Shown: positions 27,064 to 40,478 of the stretch, piece by piece
Numbering within the stretch: position 1 is the stretch's first letter
How the letters are laid out: every line of letters begins with the position of its first letter
NCBI RefSeq assembly: GCF_036324505.1
Contig: NC_086366.1
Coordinates: 15,935,427 to 15,999,426, forward strand
Origin: Eleginops maclovinus
Lineage: Eukaryota; Chordata; Actinopteri; Perciformes; Eleginopidae
Direction of reading: 5' to 3'
Length of the DNA: 64,000 nt
Notes under the pieces: model-generated
Seen by the model: only the letters and a program-made list of their open reading frames with translations
What the model was told of the DNA's origin: nothing
Databases searched by the model: none
Program-made: the position numbers and the translations under genes

Positions 27064-30000
27064 TTACCTCCTCTCTCCGTGGTCCTCCTCCACCCACGCT
27101 ACAATCTTCCCTTCCCAGCCCGGCACAACTGCTCCGTCCTGGAATACCTGAAGAGCGAACATCCAGCATTTACATATCTAAGAACCACTCACATCTACAA
27201 CGTGCAAAGGTCTGGATTGAAAGTGAAAATGACTACTCCGTCGCCCTGCAGTGTTTTTTTGAAGTATAGCACAGCCGCGGCTATTATTAGTGTATCTTAC
27301 TCTATAACTGCCATTTTATATTTGCCTGCTGACGTTGATCTGAAAAGAAGTAGAGGCTATAATTTCACTCCCACGCCTACCTCCTCTTTCACGGTGCCAA
27401 ACTCCGGGTCGAGGGCCTTGAAGTGATATCTGAAACTGCCTTGTCTGTCCACAGCGGCCTTGAAGTCTCGCAGTGTCACTTCACCCAGCCTGTGAAAGTG
27501 CACTGTCAGTCATGATCTATGCACATATACACCCACATGGACATTAAGCTTGACAAGAATTTACATTTTTACAGCACAGTTTCTGAAGCATCTATATGTA
27601 GATTAAGTCATGCCTGGATCAGGCCATGTGTCCTCAGTCAACACAGCAATTTGCTTAAAATGCATGCATGCTACAGCGAGGGGGAAAAAACAACAGCGTT
27701 ACATAAACCTGTTAAAAATTGTTTGTTTTTTTGTCACCTTTTTGGGATGTTAATCAAAAACGGAGTGAGCGAGCGATCAGTGAAGTAGAGCACTTTAGTG
27801 GAGATGGCGGTGTCCAGTCCCGGGCTGCTGTGTGAGTGTGCCATTTCTGGAAATAATCACAAAAACAACAAATGCTGTTTTTCACAACCACAATCTGAAA
27901 TGGCTCTCGCCTCACAGCCAATCATGCCCACTCCATAGATAGCAGTGTAATTGGACGGCACAATTTGATTACAACAGCCAGAGTTGAGATGTTGCAGAGG
28001 ATGACAAATCCCAAACAAACAACAAGGATTATGTTTGTCTCACTTGAGCTCTGCGGCCAGGAATCCCGGTCTGTCGAGGTGGCTCTGCGTCCCGGGGATT
28101 TAAATTCCTCCTGGAAGAAGATCCATGGTAAACATGATTTGTTATTGACTCACTCATTAGGTGACAGATGCGTTGCTATTTTTTAAGATTTTCTCTGACA
28201 TGGTGTGTGTGTGTGTGAGTAAGTACCCCTCGATCCTGTCTGCGCTGGCTTTCCAGATTGTGTAACCGGTCCATGAGGCTGCCCACACCCTGCTCCAACG
28301 TGTCCAGCGTGTGGTGTTGGGGGTCATGGCCAGAAAAGCCGTCCCTCAAACTACGCAGGGCCTCTCTGACCAGCTGCAGCTCTTCCCCCTGTAACAGCTT
28401 CTTTATGGTTAAACCATTTCTGCAAAGGTGTTTTTAATTTTTCAATTCATAATTTGTCTCAGTATATTATAGTCATCAGTTTACCCTATGCCTAAAAGAT
28501 ATTGACCTATTAAGTTAACATTTTAACCTTGTACCTCATGATCTTGATAGGAATATCTTAAAATTGAGACTAAGTCAACATTCTCATTATTTAAATTGTT
28601 CTTCCAGAAATAAGCTTTGATACAATGAGCACAACTGATAGTATTCAAATAAAGACTGACATAAAATAGCATACGTACTGGGGAACTGTGTTGAAATACT
28701 GCAGGAGATGTTGAAGACGCGGAGTTACTGTAACCACCGCTTTCACTCCTGAATGACTGCAAAATAAACAACAACACATGTGAATATGTAAATAAGGCAG
28801 GCTGATTTTCAAGGAGGAAGCTGGTAATTTTTTCATAATAAGGTTCAACAAATGCCATGAAAAGATCAGTATCTGACCAACCAAGCCAAGGCTGATTTAT
28901 CTTATTCCCCTTCGCTTTACCTTCACACCCCTATTGTCGTCCAAAATGCTATTTAAAACACATCAATGAGCTTGTGTTGCAGAGAGTGACATGTTGCTTC
29001 ATCTCGTTAAATACTCACCAAATGTAAATCTACAGCTGGAAATAGTCCCAAACTAATGGACTATTTACTATTTAACATTTGCTAAAAACATACTGCATAT
29101 AGGATATTAGTAAAACATTGAAAAAATATATTTCTTACCCCTTTTAAAGGAATGATATATTCAGTAGAAACCAACAGTTTTGGTTCCAAGTGCCACAAGA
29201 GGGTTGTATGTTGCAGAGTATTGAGCATGACATTTTTGGCATTGTTGACAATAACAAAATGTAATACAACTAGCCCTATCCATAAAATCCCAGTAAAATA
29301 TAGTTCAGCTTAATATTTATTTTTATTATTTAGTTGCATTTACTTATGTGAATGGAACTGGTTCAACATGTTTTATTCTGATCCAGTTCATAACTGTCAT
29401 ATATTGTTAAAACACAGATCTGGATCCCTACCCGTCCATGGCTGACTTCATGTCCTTTATGTTGGGCGTCATCAAGCTTTTGCTGCTGCTGCTGCTGCAG
29501 TACTCTGTCTTTCCTACCGAGCTGCTGCTATGTGAAAAGAAAGATGGATGACATAAGTCTGCATATGAATGTATCCATCCAAAGAATGCATTGGAATGTG
29601 TGAATAATAAAAGATGATACCTCATATTCACCAAGCAATTTGTTCCGGTCACTCAACTTGTGTTTGAGCTCCGCCTGCAAACAGAAATAAATTGGCTTTA
29701 TATAAAGTGTAATGTTGCTCTCACATAAACCTGCCTCCACAGGTCAAGCAAGTCAAATATCTTATCGTGTCAAATGGAAATCATCACTTGTCTCACATTT
29801 TCCCCTTCCAGCTGATCTTTAGCCATGTTGCACCTCAGCAGCTCCTGCTTTAGCTGCAGCACAGCATCTTCCTGCACTGCCAGGCGCTGCTGCAGAGCAT
29901 CCTAATGAGAAAGAGAGGGAGATCAAAGAAACGTCCATAGGAGACCTGAATACAGATACACAGCATCCACCTGCCTCTTCTACAGCATACACCATTTTTT

Positions 30001-32621
30001 AAACTTTATCGTCTTATAAAAAGTGAAGAGTATAAATTTTTTGTAATACAAACTGCAGAATCATCCGTTTGGAATAGCATCAGTTTTACCTCACTCAAAA
30101 AGGTGAAAATAATGTAAGGGGTTTACCTTGATGGCCTGAAGGTGGCGTGCCTCTTGTTTGTTTCTCAAGAGTTCCCTCTAATAGCCACATAAATTAACAT
30201 TGGCATTAGAGAAAGGCATTCTTTTCTTGTATGGCAGCTCATCTATATTAAACCTAATTGCATTTACTAACAGTACCTTGAGATCAAGGCCTTCCTCCAC
30301 ACTTTGGTCCAGGCGACTGCGGATTAGAACCTTCAAAGGGAGAGGGTATGAGAGTGTAATTAGAGAAAGGAAAAATGTCAAAACCTATGAGGAGGCAGTG
30401 GGCCTGCATGAGAGAGGGCTAGGAGATCAAAGAGATTCAATTGTGCTCTACAGTATCCACTCTCGAGAGGAGTGATGGTTGCAAACATCATCACAACAGA
30501 AGGGCTGACACTGACACTTCACACAGAGAGAGAGGCGAGCAAGTGTTGGTTTCTCGAGTTAGCAGAGAGAGGGCACTGTACCAGCTGCTGTTCAGCACTA
30601 GCCCGGCTGTCTCCCATGCTCACAGATCCGTCCTGGTCCTCTTCAGGGAGGGACCCTTGGAGCAGCAAAGACTGAGGGCAAAACAGACCACAGCCAAAGT
30701 AAGAAGAACATAAAGTATAAGCCTGTAAGCAATCAAATTTAACTCAACGTGGCAGGGGAGCATAATTTATTTCTGCATTTGTATTTACAGCATTTTAGAC
30801 TTGTAATACTTTGCTGCACAGCAAGTTTACCATTCCCACAATCGAGCCAGAGAATTCAACTGGACCAAACTGTATCAAATTTGAATAGTAATGAAAACCT
30901 GAAAGGGTAAACACCCACTCCAACCCTCTAACCCATATATACTGTATACAGCATAAAGTGCAGGTACAACACAAACATAATTAAAGTATAATGTGCTGTG
31001 TCCAGGATGCCTGTGGGTCTATTTTTCTTAGAACTACAATGTTTTGTTTCACTTCATTCATTTGAAATAGTTATTTTTTTGTTGATTTAGAGGTCTAGTT
31101 AATAAGGGTACGAAAACACAGAAACAAAAAAGGCGTTTTAAAATGTTGATACCAGTAAGAAAAGAAAGACTTTGCATTAGAATGGAAATGTATCACGTCT
31201 ATTTGTCTATAAGACCTGCCCATCTGTATAAAAATATAATGATTGCGTAACACCTATTATTTAATGTTCAAATGTATACTGTATGTTGAAAAAAATGATT
31301 ATCTATAAATAAAGCAATCATAAAAACACCCCATAATTTAATATAATGTTCAAAATGTCAGTACATCACCGGTGTTTACAGGTAAAGTGTAGGGTAATAT
31401 TATAACAATAAATGCAGATACATATAGTACATTAAACAATACATTAACTAAGAAGCTGTCCCTGTGAAATAAAAAAATAATATTGAATTACCATGTTTTA
31501 ACCTGTAAAATGCCAGTGATATGAAGTGCTTTCACAATAAAAGCATGTTATCCAATATTATTATATTAACTACAGTAAATACAATATTTGACATACCTGG
31601 ACATTCCCATTTATTGTTTTCACTGCATTAGAGGCATGTAGCCACTGGATCAATCATCCCTATCACAGAGATTACTTTGCACGCGTGTGTTAATACTGGA
31701 CCAGCTTTGTATCGATTTTACAGTGGAAGAATAGAGATTATATTGTCAGCCCGACCAGCAGTTGAGAGATTATAAATAGTGTCAATAAAAATTGACAAAT
31801 AGAGGTCTGGAGTGTCAATCTTGTGATCGATGAATGGCTACATACCCCAAGTAGAAACTTTAATACAGATGTTACAAGTACTTTCTCAAATGTTTCAACA
31901 GAGCTGTAGGGTCAAGGGCAAATATGGTGTTTATTTATTGACTATTTGAATGTATTTGTTATTATTGTATCCATTTTTCTCAAATGTATTTGATCTATTT
32001 TGAAGAAATGTGCAGCGGATCAGAAGTCTGTATGTGGCTAGAATATCTGTGTGCTATATTTGAGCTGTTACCTTCCTATGGTTCATCTGTAGTCTGCGTG
32101 CCTACTGTCAATGTGTTCATATGAAAGGAACAGAGGTTCACTTTTTAAGTGTATCATCACCGGGACTTACCTGTAGGCGAAACACCATCCTCCTGGCCTC
32201 CTGCATCTCCTTCTCCAGCTGCTCCTGGTGGGCGTCCAGCTGCTCCTCCCAGGATTTCTCTTCCTCTTGCACATTGTGCCCGAGGGAGGGACACAGTCCG
32301 CACAGCGACACATCCTCTGAGAGGAAGAGAGGCAAAGGGGAGATGAGGCTATGGAGCTATTCTTTTTCTTTGTTGGGATTCATTGCAAGGCATCTTGCTC
32401 TAAAAGCGTTGATGTGCAGCCAACCGACCTGTGACAGATTTCTTCTCTGTCAGCTCGGATTTCTCATCCCAAGGTTCGCCTTGGTCCTCAGACTGATCAT
32501 GAAGTGCTTCTTCTTTAGGGGTGTCAGCGCACTGGGTGATAACATACTCCTCTTTGGGGGAGTGAGCAGGGCTGGCTGAGCTCAGGCTGAAACAGAAGGC
32601 GGGCACGGAAGAAATTAGTTT

Positions 32622-32689
<68 letters not shown>

Positions 32690-35600
32690 ATCTCTGCCAA
32701 ATGAATGGCAATAAATAAACCCAGAAACATAAAATGGAGATATACCCTTTAATAACTCCCCAAAGAGCATAAAATGTGAGTTAATCACGTTTTAAACATG
32801 TAATGCCCATAAGAATACAGTGTATCACAGACTACGTGCAAATATGGACAGCACAGGATGGAAACCTGTTCAGAAAATAACCAGCAGGGACGGAGCAGTG
32901 CAACTATATAATGTCTCCCACAGGAAATTCTTTAAATAGTTTGCTAACCCTTAGGCCATCATTTCAAAACAAAATCCTGTATGGTCTCTGAGCAGCTGGT
33001 TTTCTTGAAGCTTTTATGCATTTGTGTTTTCTGTGAGCATCTTCAGCAGCCTGAGGTACAGGCTGGCTGTCATCTTCACTCTGCTGTGTTTGCAGAAATA
33101 GGATACAGCTACTGTGACCTGTGACCTATGGCATTAAGCACGCTCCTTTAACATGGGATTCCTTCTTTTTCCAATCTGTGTCTTCATGGGAAAGCAAGCC
33201 TGCGTCTGCAGAAATAGATCCTATAGCTCTATGCTTGAGAGAAGGGATAAAGAACCATTACAATTCATCACCCTGTTCCTGAGGCCAAGAAAATCTGAGA
33301 GGGAAAAAATAACTGTGGGATAAAACTGTGTTTAAACACCAAAGAATGTCCTGAGGGATTGCATTTGCTCAGTAAGGAAGAACATGTTCTTCCCATTATA
33401 CATCGCAGAGAGATTCAGATTGTAGCTGATGAGATTTTCTGCTTATCCAATAGTATTACTCAGCACAAGCTAATACCACAACAGACAGTAAACCCGTAAC
33501 ACTTGTATTATCTGTCACTTTAGAATTCACACTGCCTCTTTGTAGAATGATTGTGCACATGTTGCTGTGCTGTTTATTGTAATGTGCACCTAAGTTCTGC
33601 CTCTGAGCCACAGAACAAACTCAAAGTAAGATTAAGCAGCTTTGCTAGGCTGTACTTATGCACTGAGCTAATATCAGCACAATAAATGCTTAAGATGACA
33701 ATGCAAGTTTGGACTGTTAGCATGTCAATATTTACTTTTTAACAACACAAAGTACAACTGATGCTGATTTGTTGTTTGTTTGAAGGTAGTTGGTCATAAA
33801 TCAATGGTATTAGAGCAATAAATAAAAAGACCTGATGATGCCGTAAGAACATCTCTTTTAATTAATGTACCAAACCAGTAGTTGATTAGAAATTTTTAAT
33901 AAAAAATATATATATTGCGAACATCATGCTGGCACTGGAGGGAATGTCAATGGCAGAAAAAAGTTATTATGATTCTTCATCTCACATATATCTGTCTGTT
34001 CTGGATATCTTTCTTAAATTTGATGGAAATTCATCCCAAAGTTGACGAGATATTTCAGTTTTAAACTAAATGACAGACCAAAAGACTGACATTGCTATCC
34101 TCTAGCCTCTAGTATGTCTAAATAAACTATAAAGTTAACATTTTAATTTTCATTGCAGAAACTGAGAAACTTCTGATGGTTCGGTTCTTCTCCCTCCTCA
34201 GAAAGAGTAATTGCATCGGGTCACAAAAAAAAAAAAAAATGAACTGAGCTTCTTATCAGATGCTGCTGTGATTATCCCTAAGTGTTTCTGGAAAAGGGAT
34301 CAAAGCGGCTGCCTTCAACTAATCTTGTCATTGCAGACGATGACATTATCAAGATACCCTCTATCATTGTCTCGGCAGGCAGCAGTTCAATAAACTCAAA
34401 AGTGTATTTTAGTCGCTCGCCGTCTGCTGTACCAAAAGAAAACACAAATACAGATTTGGAACATATGGGGAAACCCAGGATTACGCCCTGGGATTTGCAG
34501 GAGATGAGCTTCAGTGCAACAGATTATCTGATCAGCAGTGGGGGAAAGTTACTAAGTACATTTGCTACACCACTGTATTGAAGTGCACGTTTGGGGTACT
34601 TATTACTCAATTACTTCTATTTTATGCGATTTATTACATCAGCTTCATAACATTTCAGAGGTTTGTTTATAACTTGTAACTCCCCTATATTTATCTCCCA
34701 ACTAAAATGTATATTGTTTGTTTCTGCTCAGAAAAAGACTTATAATAAAAAACAACATAACTCTTTAAAATACTATGCATTGCCAGTGCTTACAGTGAAA
34801 CCATAAATCCAAAACCCTTTTCTCTGTGGGGCCTCTAGTTATATTCTAGATTAATCATTATCAGATTCATCAAAGAGAAACTCACCTTCCAAACATTTTA
34901 AGTGGTTTCATCTTCAATAACATTTTGAATATCCAAAAGGTATATATGAGGTAATACCCCCCTCTCTCCTTTTCTTTCTGGATTAATGTCGTCGACTCAT
35001 TTTTATTCTCATTACAACTCAATTAATTACAACTGACTCAGGGGATATAATGGGACATTAAGTACAATATCAAGGGCATAATCATGAACATCTGTTTTAA
35101 CCATGTACCCTTACACTACCTCACGTGAGATCTGATACTGTTTGAATGGAACCCCACCTGTTTATATTTTAATGATCTATATTCTAAACCTGGTTTCGGT
35201 ATTTTAACATATGTTATTTTTGTGTTAGACTTTAAATGTGTGCTCTTACCACACTGTATTGTAACTGCAATACATACCATTTATTTTCCATTAAAACTAT
35301 CCAATATTTTTTTCGTTCTTACATAATCCTGTCACGTCTTGTCCATTTTGTCTTGTGAACTGTTTACAGAGGCCAGATCCCTAGATTGGGATGCCCTAGA
35401 GTCAAATACTGAACTACATCTCATCTTGTAAATACTGTACCAAATCTAGGCAAAGATGGTAGCTTTAAAACATATTTTCAGAAGTGAGACTGTATTGTAA
35501 TTGTTATTTTAATACAATGTAAAATGTATGACCTCCATGCTGATCATGAGACGGAAGAGCCGGTATTGGAAGCTACATAGTGGTTGCTAGGCAATAGCAG

Positions 35601-35886
35601 CTCAGCTCAGAGAGACAGGGACACACCTACTGCACCGTAAACACTGTGAACAATAACCTGCACAGTTAAGCTAGCAAAGTCATATTGTAATGGTGAAATG
35701 CAATACATTAAGCCTGAAACCAGCATGTTGATAAGAGTATTATGATGATGTACATCCTCTTGAATTTAGGCCTGCTGTATTTATATCTCTGCTACGGATG
35801 CACTCGGTAGACAGAAGCAGCACCCTGGGTTGCCATAATGCTATAATAAAAAACAGCTCTTACCATTTCATCTGTTTGGCTCCCAT
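27064..35886 (-). CDS. dixdc1: dixdc1, short isoform (coiled coil plus DIX domain)
   Basis: Fifteen exons on the minus strand join in phase to 461 aa: 35886-35864, 32586-32429, 32316-32171, 30671-30582, 30330-30277, 30177-30127, 29901-29797, 29674-29621, 29527-29432, 28756-28679, 28388-28227, 28110-28044, 27846-27738, 27489-27381 and 27147-27064 (stop TAA). DIXDC1 is a cytoplasmic Wnt regulator that polymerises with Dishevelled and Axin through its DIX domain. The start MGAKQMKC matches the short human isoform (about 472 aa), which lacks the calponin-homology domain. A Ser/Glu-rich linker is followed by a coiled coil ([38 protein letters not shown]) and a complete C-terminal DIX domain ([16 protein letters not shown] ... 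[14 protein letters not shown]). Exon 9 has a CAG run. No calponin-homology exons were seen upstream. Confidence 0.95.
32621..32685. repeat. (TG)n microsatellite near a dixdc1 splice acceptor
   Basis: About 30 TG units, read as (CA)n in the dixdc1 transcript. It ends about 35 bases before the acceptor of dixdc1 exon 2 (32586). A shorter TG run at 28203-28218 lies just past the donor of exon 11. Confidence 0.95.
33700..34100 (-). mobile_element. Teleost interspersed repeat, minus-strand copy
   Basis: Phrases such as GGTCATAAATCAATGGTATT, AGACCTGATGATG and AAATTTGATGGAAATTCATC match, with decay, a very common teleost interspersed repeat that also occurs at 61690-62180 in the opposite orientation. 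It lies in the long first intron of dixdc1. Recognition is from memory; limits are approximate. Confidence 0.5.
34536..34663 (+). repeat. AAGTAC-rich teleost repeat fragment
   Basis: GGGGAAAGTTACTAAGTACA through TACTCAATTACTTCTATTTT to CATTTCAGAGG follows the consensus of a widespread teleost repeat made of short AAGTAC/GTACTT motifs. A fainter trace occurs at about 23915-24010 in a pih1d2 intron. Confidence 0.5.
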
Positions 35887-36399
35887 GCTGGTGTTTACTG
35901 GCTTAACCTCCCATACAGTTGCAGCCCTGCATCTGGGTGATGCTCTGCTTCTCAGTCAGGACCATAGCCCAAACACAGGCACAGACAGCAGGGAGGGGAG
36001 CAGCCCTGGAAGCAACAACCCACGTTGCACACTGTGTTCAATCAGAAATAACAGCACGTTTAAAGCCAGCCACCAGCATATTCCTAAAACACAAAGCTCC
36101 AAATCTTACTCAAAAGCCTCTATATCATACCTAGGCTCAGTCCTAGCTTGCAGTAAGAGAGACAGAGGGAGAGAGAGTGCTCAGCAACAGCAGAGGCTGA
36201 AGTCTGCCTGGTTTCTCATTGCACTCGCCCTGTGCCTGAGCTCACCAGCTCCCATTCACGAACACAATGTTTTTTGTTCCTTGCGGACGAGAACTGATGC
36301 AGCTCTTGTGCATCTTTTTAGCCTTTTTTCTCTGCCGGTCTTTTTTGCATTTATTCCCTCCGCCCTCCCTCCCTCCTTCCCCTATTTCTCTTCTGCTCG

Positions 36400-36525
36400 G
36401 ACGCACTGGCTTTGTATCAGTCCTTCCTTCCTTCCGCGACATAAGATTTTCATTGCCAACATATACGCTGTATCTGCTGTGCATATGACAAATAAAACCT
36501 TGAAACCTTGAAACCTTGAAACCTC
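36400..36525 (+). mobile_element. LINE 3' tail with (CCTTGAAA)n
   Basis: TTTTCATTGCC...CTGTGCATATGACAAATAAAA followed by about four copies of an 8-bp CCTTGAAA repeat is a classic 3' end of a fish CR1/L2/Rex-type LINE. The body is missing (5'-truncated insertion). It lies about 0.5 kb upstream of the dixdc1 short-isoform ATG. Confidence 0.6.
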
Positions 36526-39500
36526 CTTCTTTCAGTCAGCGTGGATGTCAGACATGGCTCTGTCTGGGTGTGTTTACCCTCCCCCTTTCCCTCATTCCTC
36601 CTCCCTTCTTTCCTCACTGCTCTCTCCTTTCACAAGGAGGAGGCTAGATATTTTTCTCCTTCTCAACCCTTTCCCTTTTTGTGTATGCTGTAAAAATGAG
36701 GGCAAGTGTGGGGATCGACAGAGACATTATAATCTGTGTTTGTTTTATACAACGAAATCACAAGCTTGCATAACAACAACATACCACGCTGACGAGACAT
36801 GTCAGAGGTTAATGATATATTTACACAGACAGAGGAAGTATGGAGGTAAAAAACAAACAGAAATGGTATTTTTTTTAAATGAAGCCTACAATTACAGCTT
36901 ATTTATCTCTCATATTCATGAATGTGTATTGTATGCAGTGACCAGAATTTTAACAGCAATGGTGAGAGGAAAACCCAAATGCTGAAAAGTGTTATTTTAG
37001 CAACTTGGGCAGCAGGCAACAGAATCTAAATATTTTTCTAAAACATGTGCTGGAAGTGTTAAATAATTGTTGTAAAGCACTCTGTCATTAAGCTGTTAGA
37101 AATGTTTTGGCGTCACAAGCAAGAATGTGAAATAGGTCTGTAAGTGGTAGTTTGTATTTGAGCCCAGAACAAAATGACAGTGCTTTAAATTCTGTGTGAG
37201 CACCATCAACAAATGTTTTAATGAGCTATAGAGCAATATTACAGACATGCAAATGTGTGTAGACCACCAGACTAATGCAGCATTAGATTTACACTGTACA
37301 TCCAACAGCAGAGGCAGGAGTATTATATTAATAGTTTAATATGCCATGATTTTTTGCTCTGCTGACAAACTAAAATGTCCCACCTGGCAAGTAAATCAAA
37401 GATATATGCACATCCAAGTATTTGACATGGGGATTAAATAGCTAAGGGGCTTTATCCAAACCTAAAGAATGCAACTTAGTGTAAGTATTGTTTCCAAAGA
37501 GAAAGTGGCAATAATGGACAGAAGGAGAGCTGATATCCAGTGGCAAAAAAAAATCCTTTTCAAAAAGCCTTTCCGGGAACATCCTTCATATAGTTTCCAT
37601 TGTGTCTTGGTGCGCTCAGTTCTTTGAATGTCTTAGCTTCAATATTAAAAAATACAAGGACAAACTCGGGGACAGGACATGCAATTGATATGGATTGGGG
37701 AGACCAAGATGTGACTGAGGAAGTTCGGGGAAACAAAATATATCATGAAACAATATTCTATGCTTGCATGGATGATATGAGGAGTGACTTTGCTATTCAA
37801 AACGTGGCTGGAAAGTCATTCCACCACTGGGAAGGAAGGAAGGAGAAGAAAGTGTGTTTGCCGCAGGGACAGCATGCAGTCGGCCAATTTGTAATTCAAA
37901 TGAGTTGGTAAAATAGAGCAGATTGTTTGTTCTGATTGTAAATCATTATTGTGCCCGCCACGACACAGGATTTGCCCATCTTTCTTATTTCAGTGACCTT
38001 CAGATATGCATAAAGCCCCAAAGACTGATAAAAATGTTTCCCCAAAAATCCCATCCATTTTGTTTTGTCAAATACAATTTATGAAAGAAGTCCAAGAGGG
38101 TTATTGTTGGGGAGACAACACTGTAGGGCGAAAGATGGTTGAAAGTTGGTTTTGTTGCTATTATGAACCCCGTATTTTTGCATATTTGTGCATTAAATAG
38201 CAGCCATAGGGAGACAAACAATTTTGCTCTGAAATGATCGGAAAATGATCAAGCATTCATACCTCTGCCAATGATGCATCACCTCCTACATGTGTTATCT
38301 TAATAACAGAAACTGTTTGGAAAAGAGGAAACTTAATACGAATCCAACTTTGTTTTTCATTTATTTAGGTAAAATAATAATAATAACAATAATAAGATAA
38401 TTCAAAAAAATACAATGCTTTATTCAAAAGAATCCTGGTTCGATGAGAATTGAGCTACAAACACAAAATGTTCCCCTACATGTCATTAAATTGTGTCATT
38501 CACTTTTCATTCAAGCCAATTCAGGAACATTAATGTACTCCGCAATAAAACAGTACACTAAACTACTTTGACACTGCTTCAAATCTAAGACTAAAATACT
38601 TCCTTTAGTGAGGTTTACACCAATGATCTATTTTGAGAGGAAATAAGAAAAAATATATTTCTTTACATATAAAGATTTTTTTTCTATTTGATGATTTATG
38701 TCAAATATTCTCCACAGTGACTGGTATCAGTACTTGAAGGAGCTACAGTAAGCATCAAACATCTTGAAGGGTGAGCAGCAGCTTAAAAGAAAACCCTGCC
38801 TATTATAAACACTTGATATTCAGTGAGACTGTAGCATAAAGCTGACAGGTACTTATCTAAAATTAGGTTGAATAGACATACATAAAATAAAATGAAACTT
38901 AAGATTCCCACTGGGTTACATTTAAAGCATACCATTATCTTCATCGTCAGTGGTAATATGGATCATAGCGTCATACACGTAACCAAGTAGTCCACTCATT
39001 AGCTCTAATTAGGCTACCATTTAATTGAGCACCACTTACTCTTCATCATGCTGTGCTTGCATTACTGCCAGGGTATTGTAAGTAGACTGAAACTAATTAG
39101 TTGTTACAATGAGATTTTTCTCCCTATATGTATGTGCATACATTACCAGAACTGGCTGATGGTGCAGCTCCTGTTAGTAGCATTTTATGTAGCATAGGCC
39201 TACTGGTTGGCCCCCTGAGGACTTTACATTAGTTCTGCAGTGAGTAGCATCTTTTAGATTGACGTTGTTTATATTTGGGTAAGTACATTTACTAAAATAC
39301 GCCAGCCTGAAGTAAAATGTTGAAGCTGCTTATAATTGCTATTATAATTATTTAATTATACAACTAATTCTTAATCCATTACAATCTAGAGGTTAATATT
39401 ATACGTTCTACTTTCACTGGATTTGTTTACTAACTTTAGTTACACATTTAGATTAAACTCAAAATATAAACCAACAAACAGGATTAGATGATATAATGAT

Positions 39501-40129
39501 GCAAATAATTCCCAGGAGTAAAATCCACAAGCTATCCAGCAGAATATAAACTAATGGGCCTAAATAAAATATCTAAGAAATCAGATATTTAAAATGAGCC
39601 CCACATTAACCCGCTGCAATATAAAGTGTAAACTACGAAATAATGCATAAATGCTGAAGAACAAATAATATCTTCTGAATTAAACTATTCTGCGGTATTT
39701 ATATTGTATTGTATTTATTTTGGTAAAGCAAATATATTTTGAATCTAAACATTTTGTACGCAGATTTGAGTTCATACCTGTTCTCCTGAAAGTGTAGTCA
39801 TCAGCGGCACATTCTCATAATTCTGAACACAACATGAGTGATTCTGTGATGTGTCCATGGTTTTCAACTTTTAATGGCGGCTCGTAGTTTCCCTGAACTA
39901 CTAGTTCAAGAGGGAAAATATGCATGTCGTCCTCACCGAGTTCGTTTGATATGCAATTGTGAAAGATATGGACATTTTTTTGATTAAAACACACGAAAAC
40001 AAACTGGTTTGTACCACACAAGGCACTGGGTGTACAGCTTTTATGTCAATGATGGACGGAACATTGGACCAATCACAGTTCAGTATTTCCAACGTTTGGT
40101 GACGTATGACGTGCAAAGCGGAAGTACCG
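36526..40129. other. Region between dixdc1 and nkapd1, no exon recognised
   Basis: This is the head-to-head gap between dixdc1 (-) and nkapd1 (+). The calponin-homology exons of a long dixdc1 isoform would be expected here or farther right, but no matching frame was found by eye. A pyrimidine-rich block (about 36580-36680) and otherwise AT-rich DNA are seen. Confidence 0.5.
40063..40125 (+). promoter_or_regulatory. nkapd1: nkapd1 promoter: palindromic CCAAT, two CRE-like sites and an ETS site
   Basis: ATTGGACCAAT (40063-40073) is a perfect palindrome holding CCAAT boxes on both strands. It is followed by TGACGTA (40100-40106), TGACGTG (40107-40113) and CGGAAGT (40119-40125), which fit CREB/ATF and ETS factors. 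A donor AAAAG/GTACAG at 40183/40184 suggests a noncoding first exon starting near 40130. No TATA box is seen. This layout is typical of a housekeeping promoter. Confidence 0.6.
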
Positions 40130-40478
40130 GTAGATGCGTAAGCCGTGGTTTGTTCTTCTTGAATGCTACTCGTTTTGGAAAAGGTACAGTTTGTACATAT
40201 TTACAAAATGAAAGTAACTGTATAGTAGTATTAAATAGTAATTAATACCGATTTTAAACAGGTTTAATGTATTAATCAGGTTTATTGAAATATATGCTTG
40301 TATCTGATAACCTCAAAGTGTTAGCTAGCGAGCTAGGCTAACATGTGATGTTCATGTAACAGGGTAATTATTGTTGCAGCTATTATGTATAAATGATACT
40401 AATAACTCTTATATTTAATCAACCAACGATCGGTTAAATCTGATGATAACTTACATGTGTCTCACTTCAGGTGTGATC

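Noticed and set aside
29193..29206. CTCF-like motif in a dixdc1 intron
   Set aside because: CCACAAGAGGGTTG lacks the GGC core, so it was not listed as a site.
35798..36511. 237-aa plus-strand frame
   Set aside because: Low-complexity sequence that covers the antisense of the dixdc1 first exon and a LINE tail; no domain seen.
36545..36985. 146-aa plus-strand frame
   Set aside because: Starts in a pyrimidine-rich tract (Pro/Ser/Leu run); no recognisable domain or splice context.
37600..37911. 103-aa plus-strand frame between dixdc1 and nkapd1
   Set aside because: No domain, no splice partners and ordinary AT-rich composition; treated as chance.
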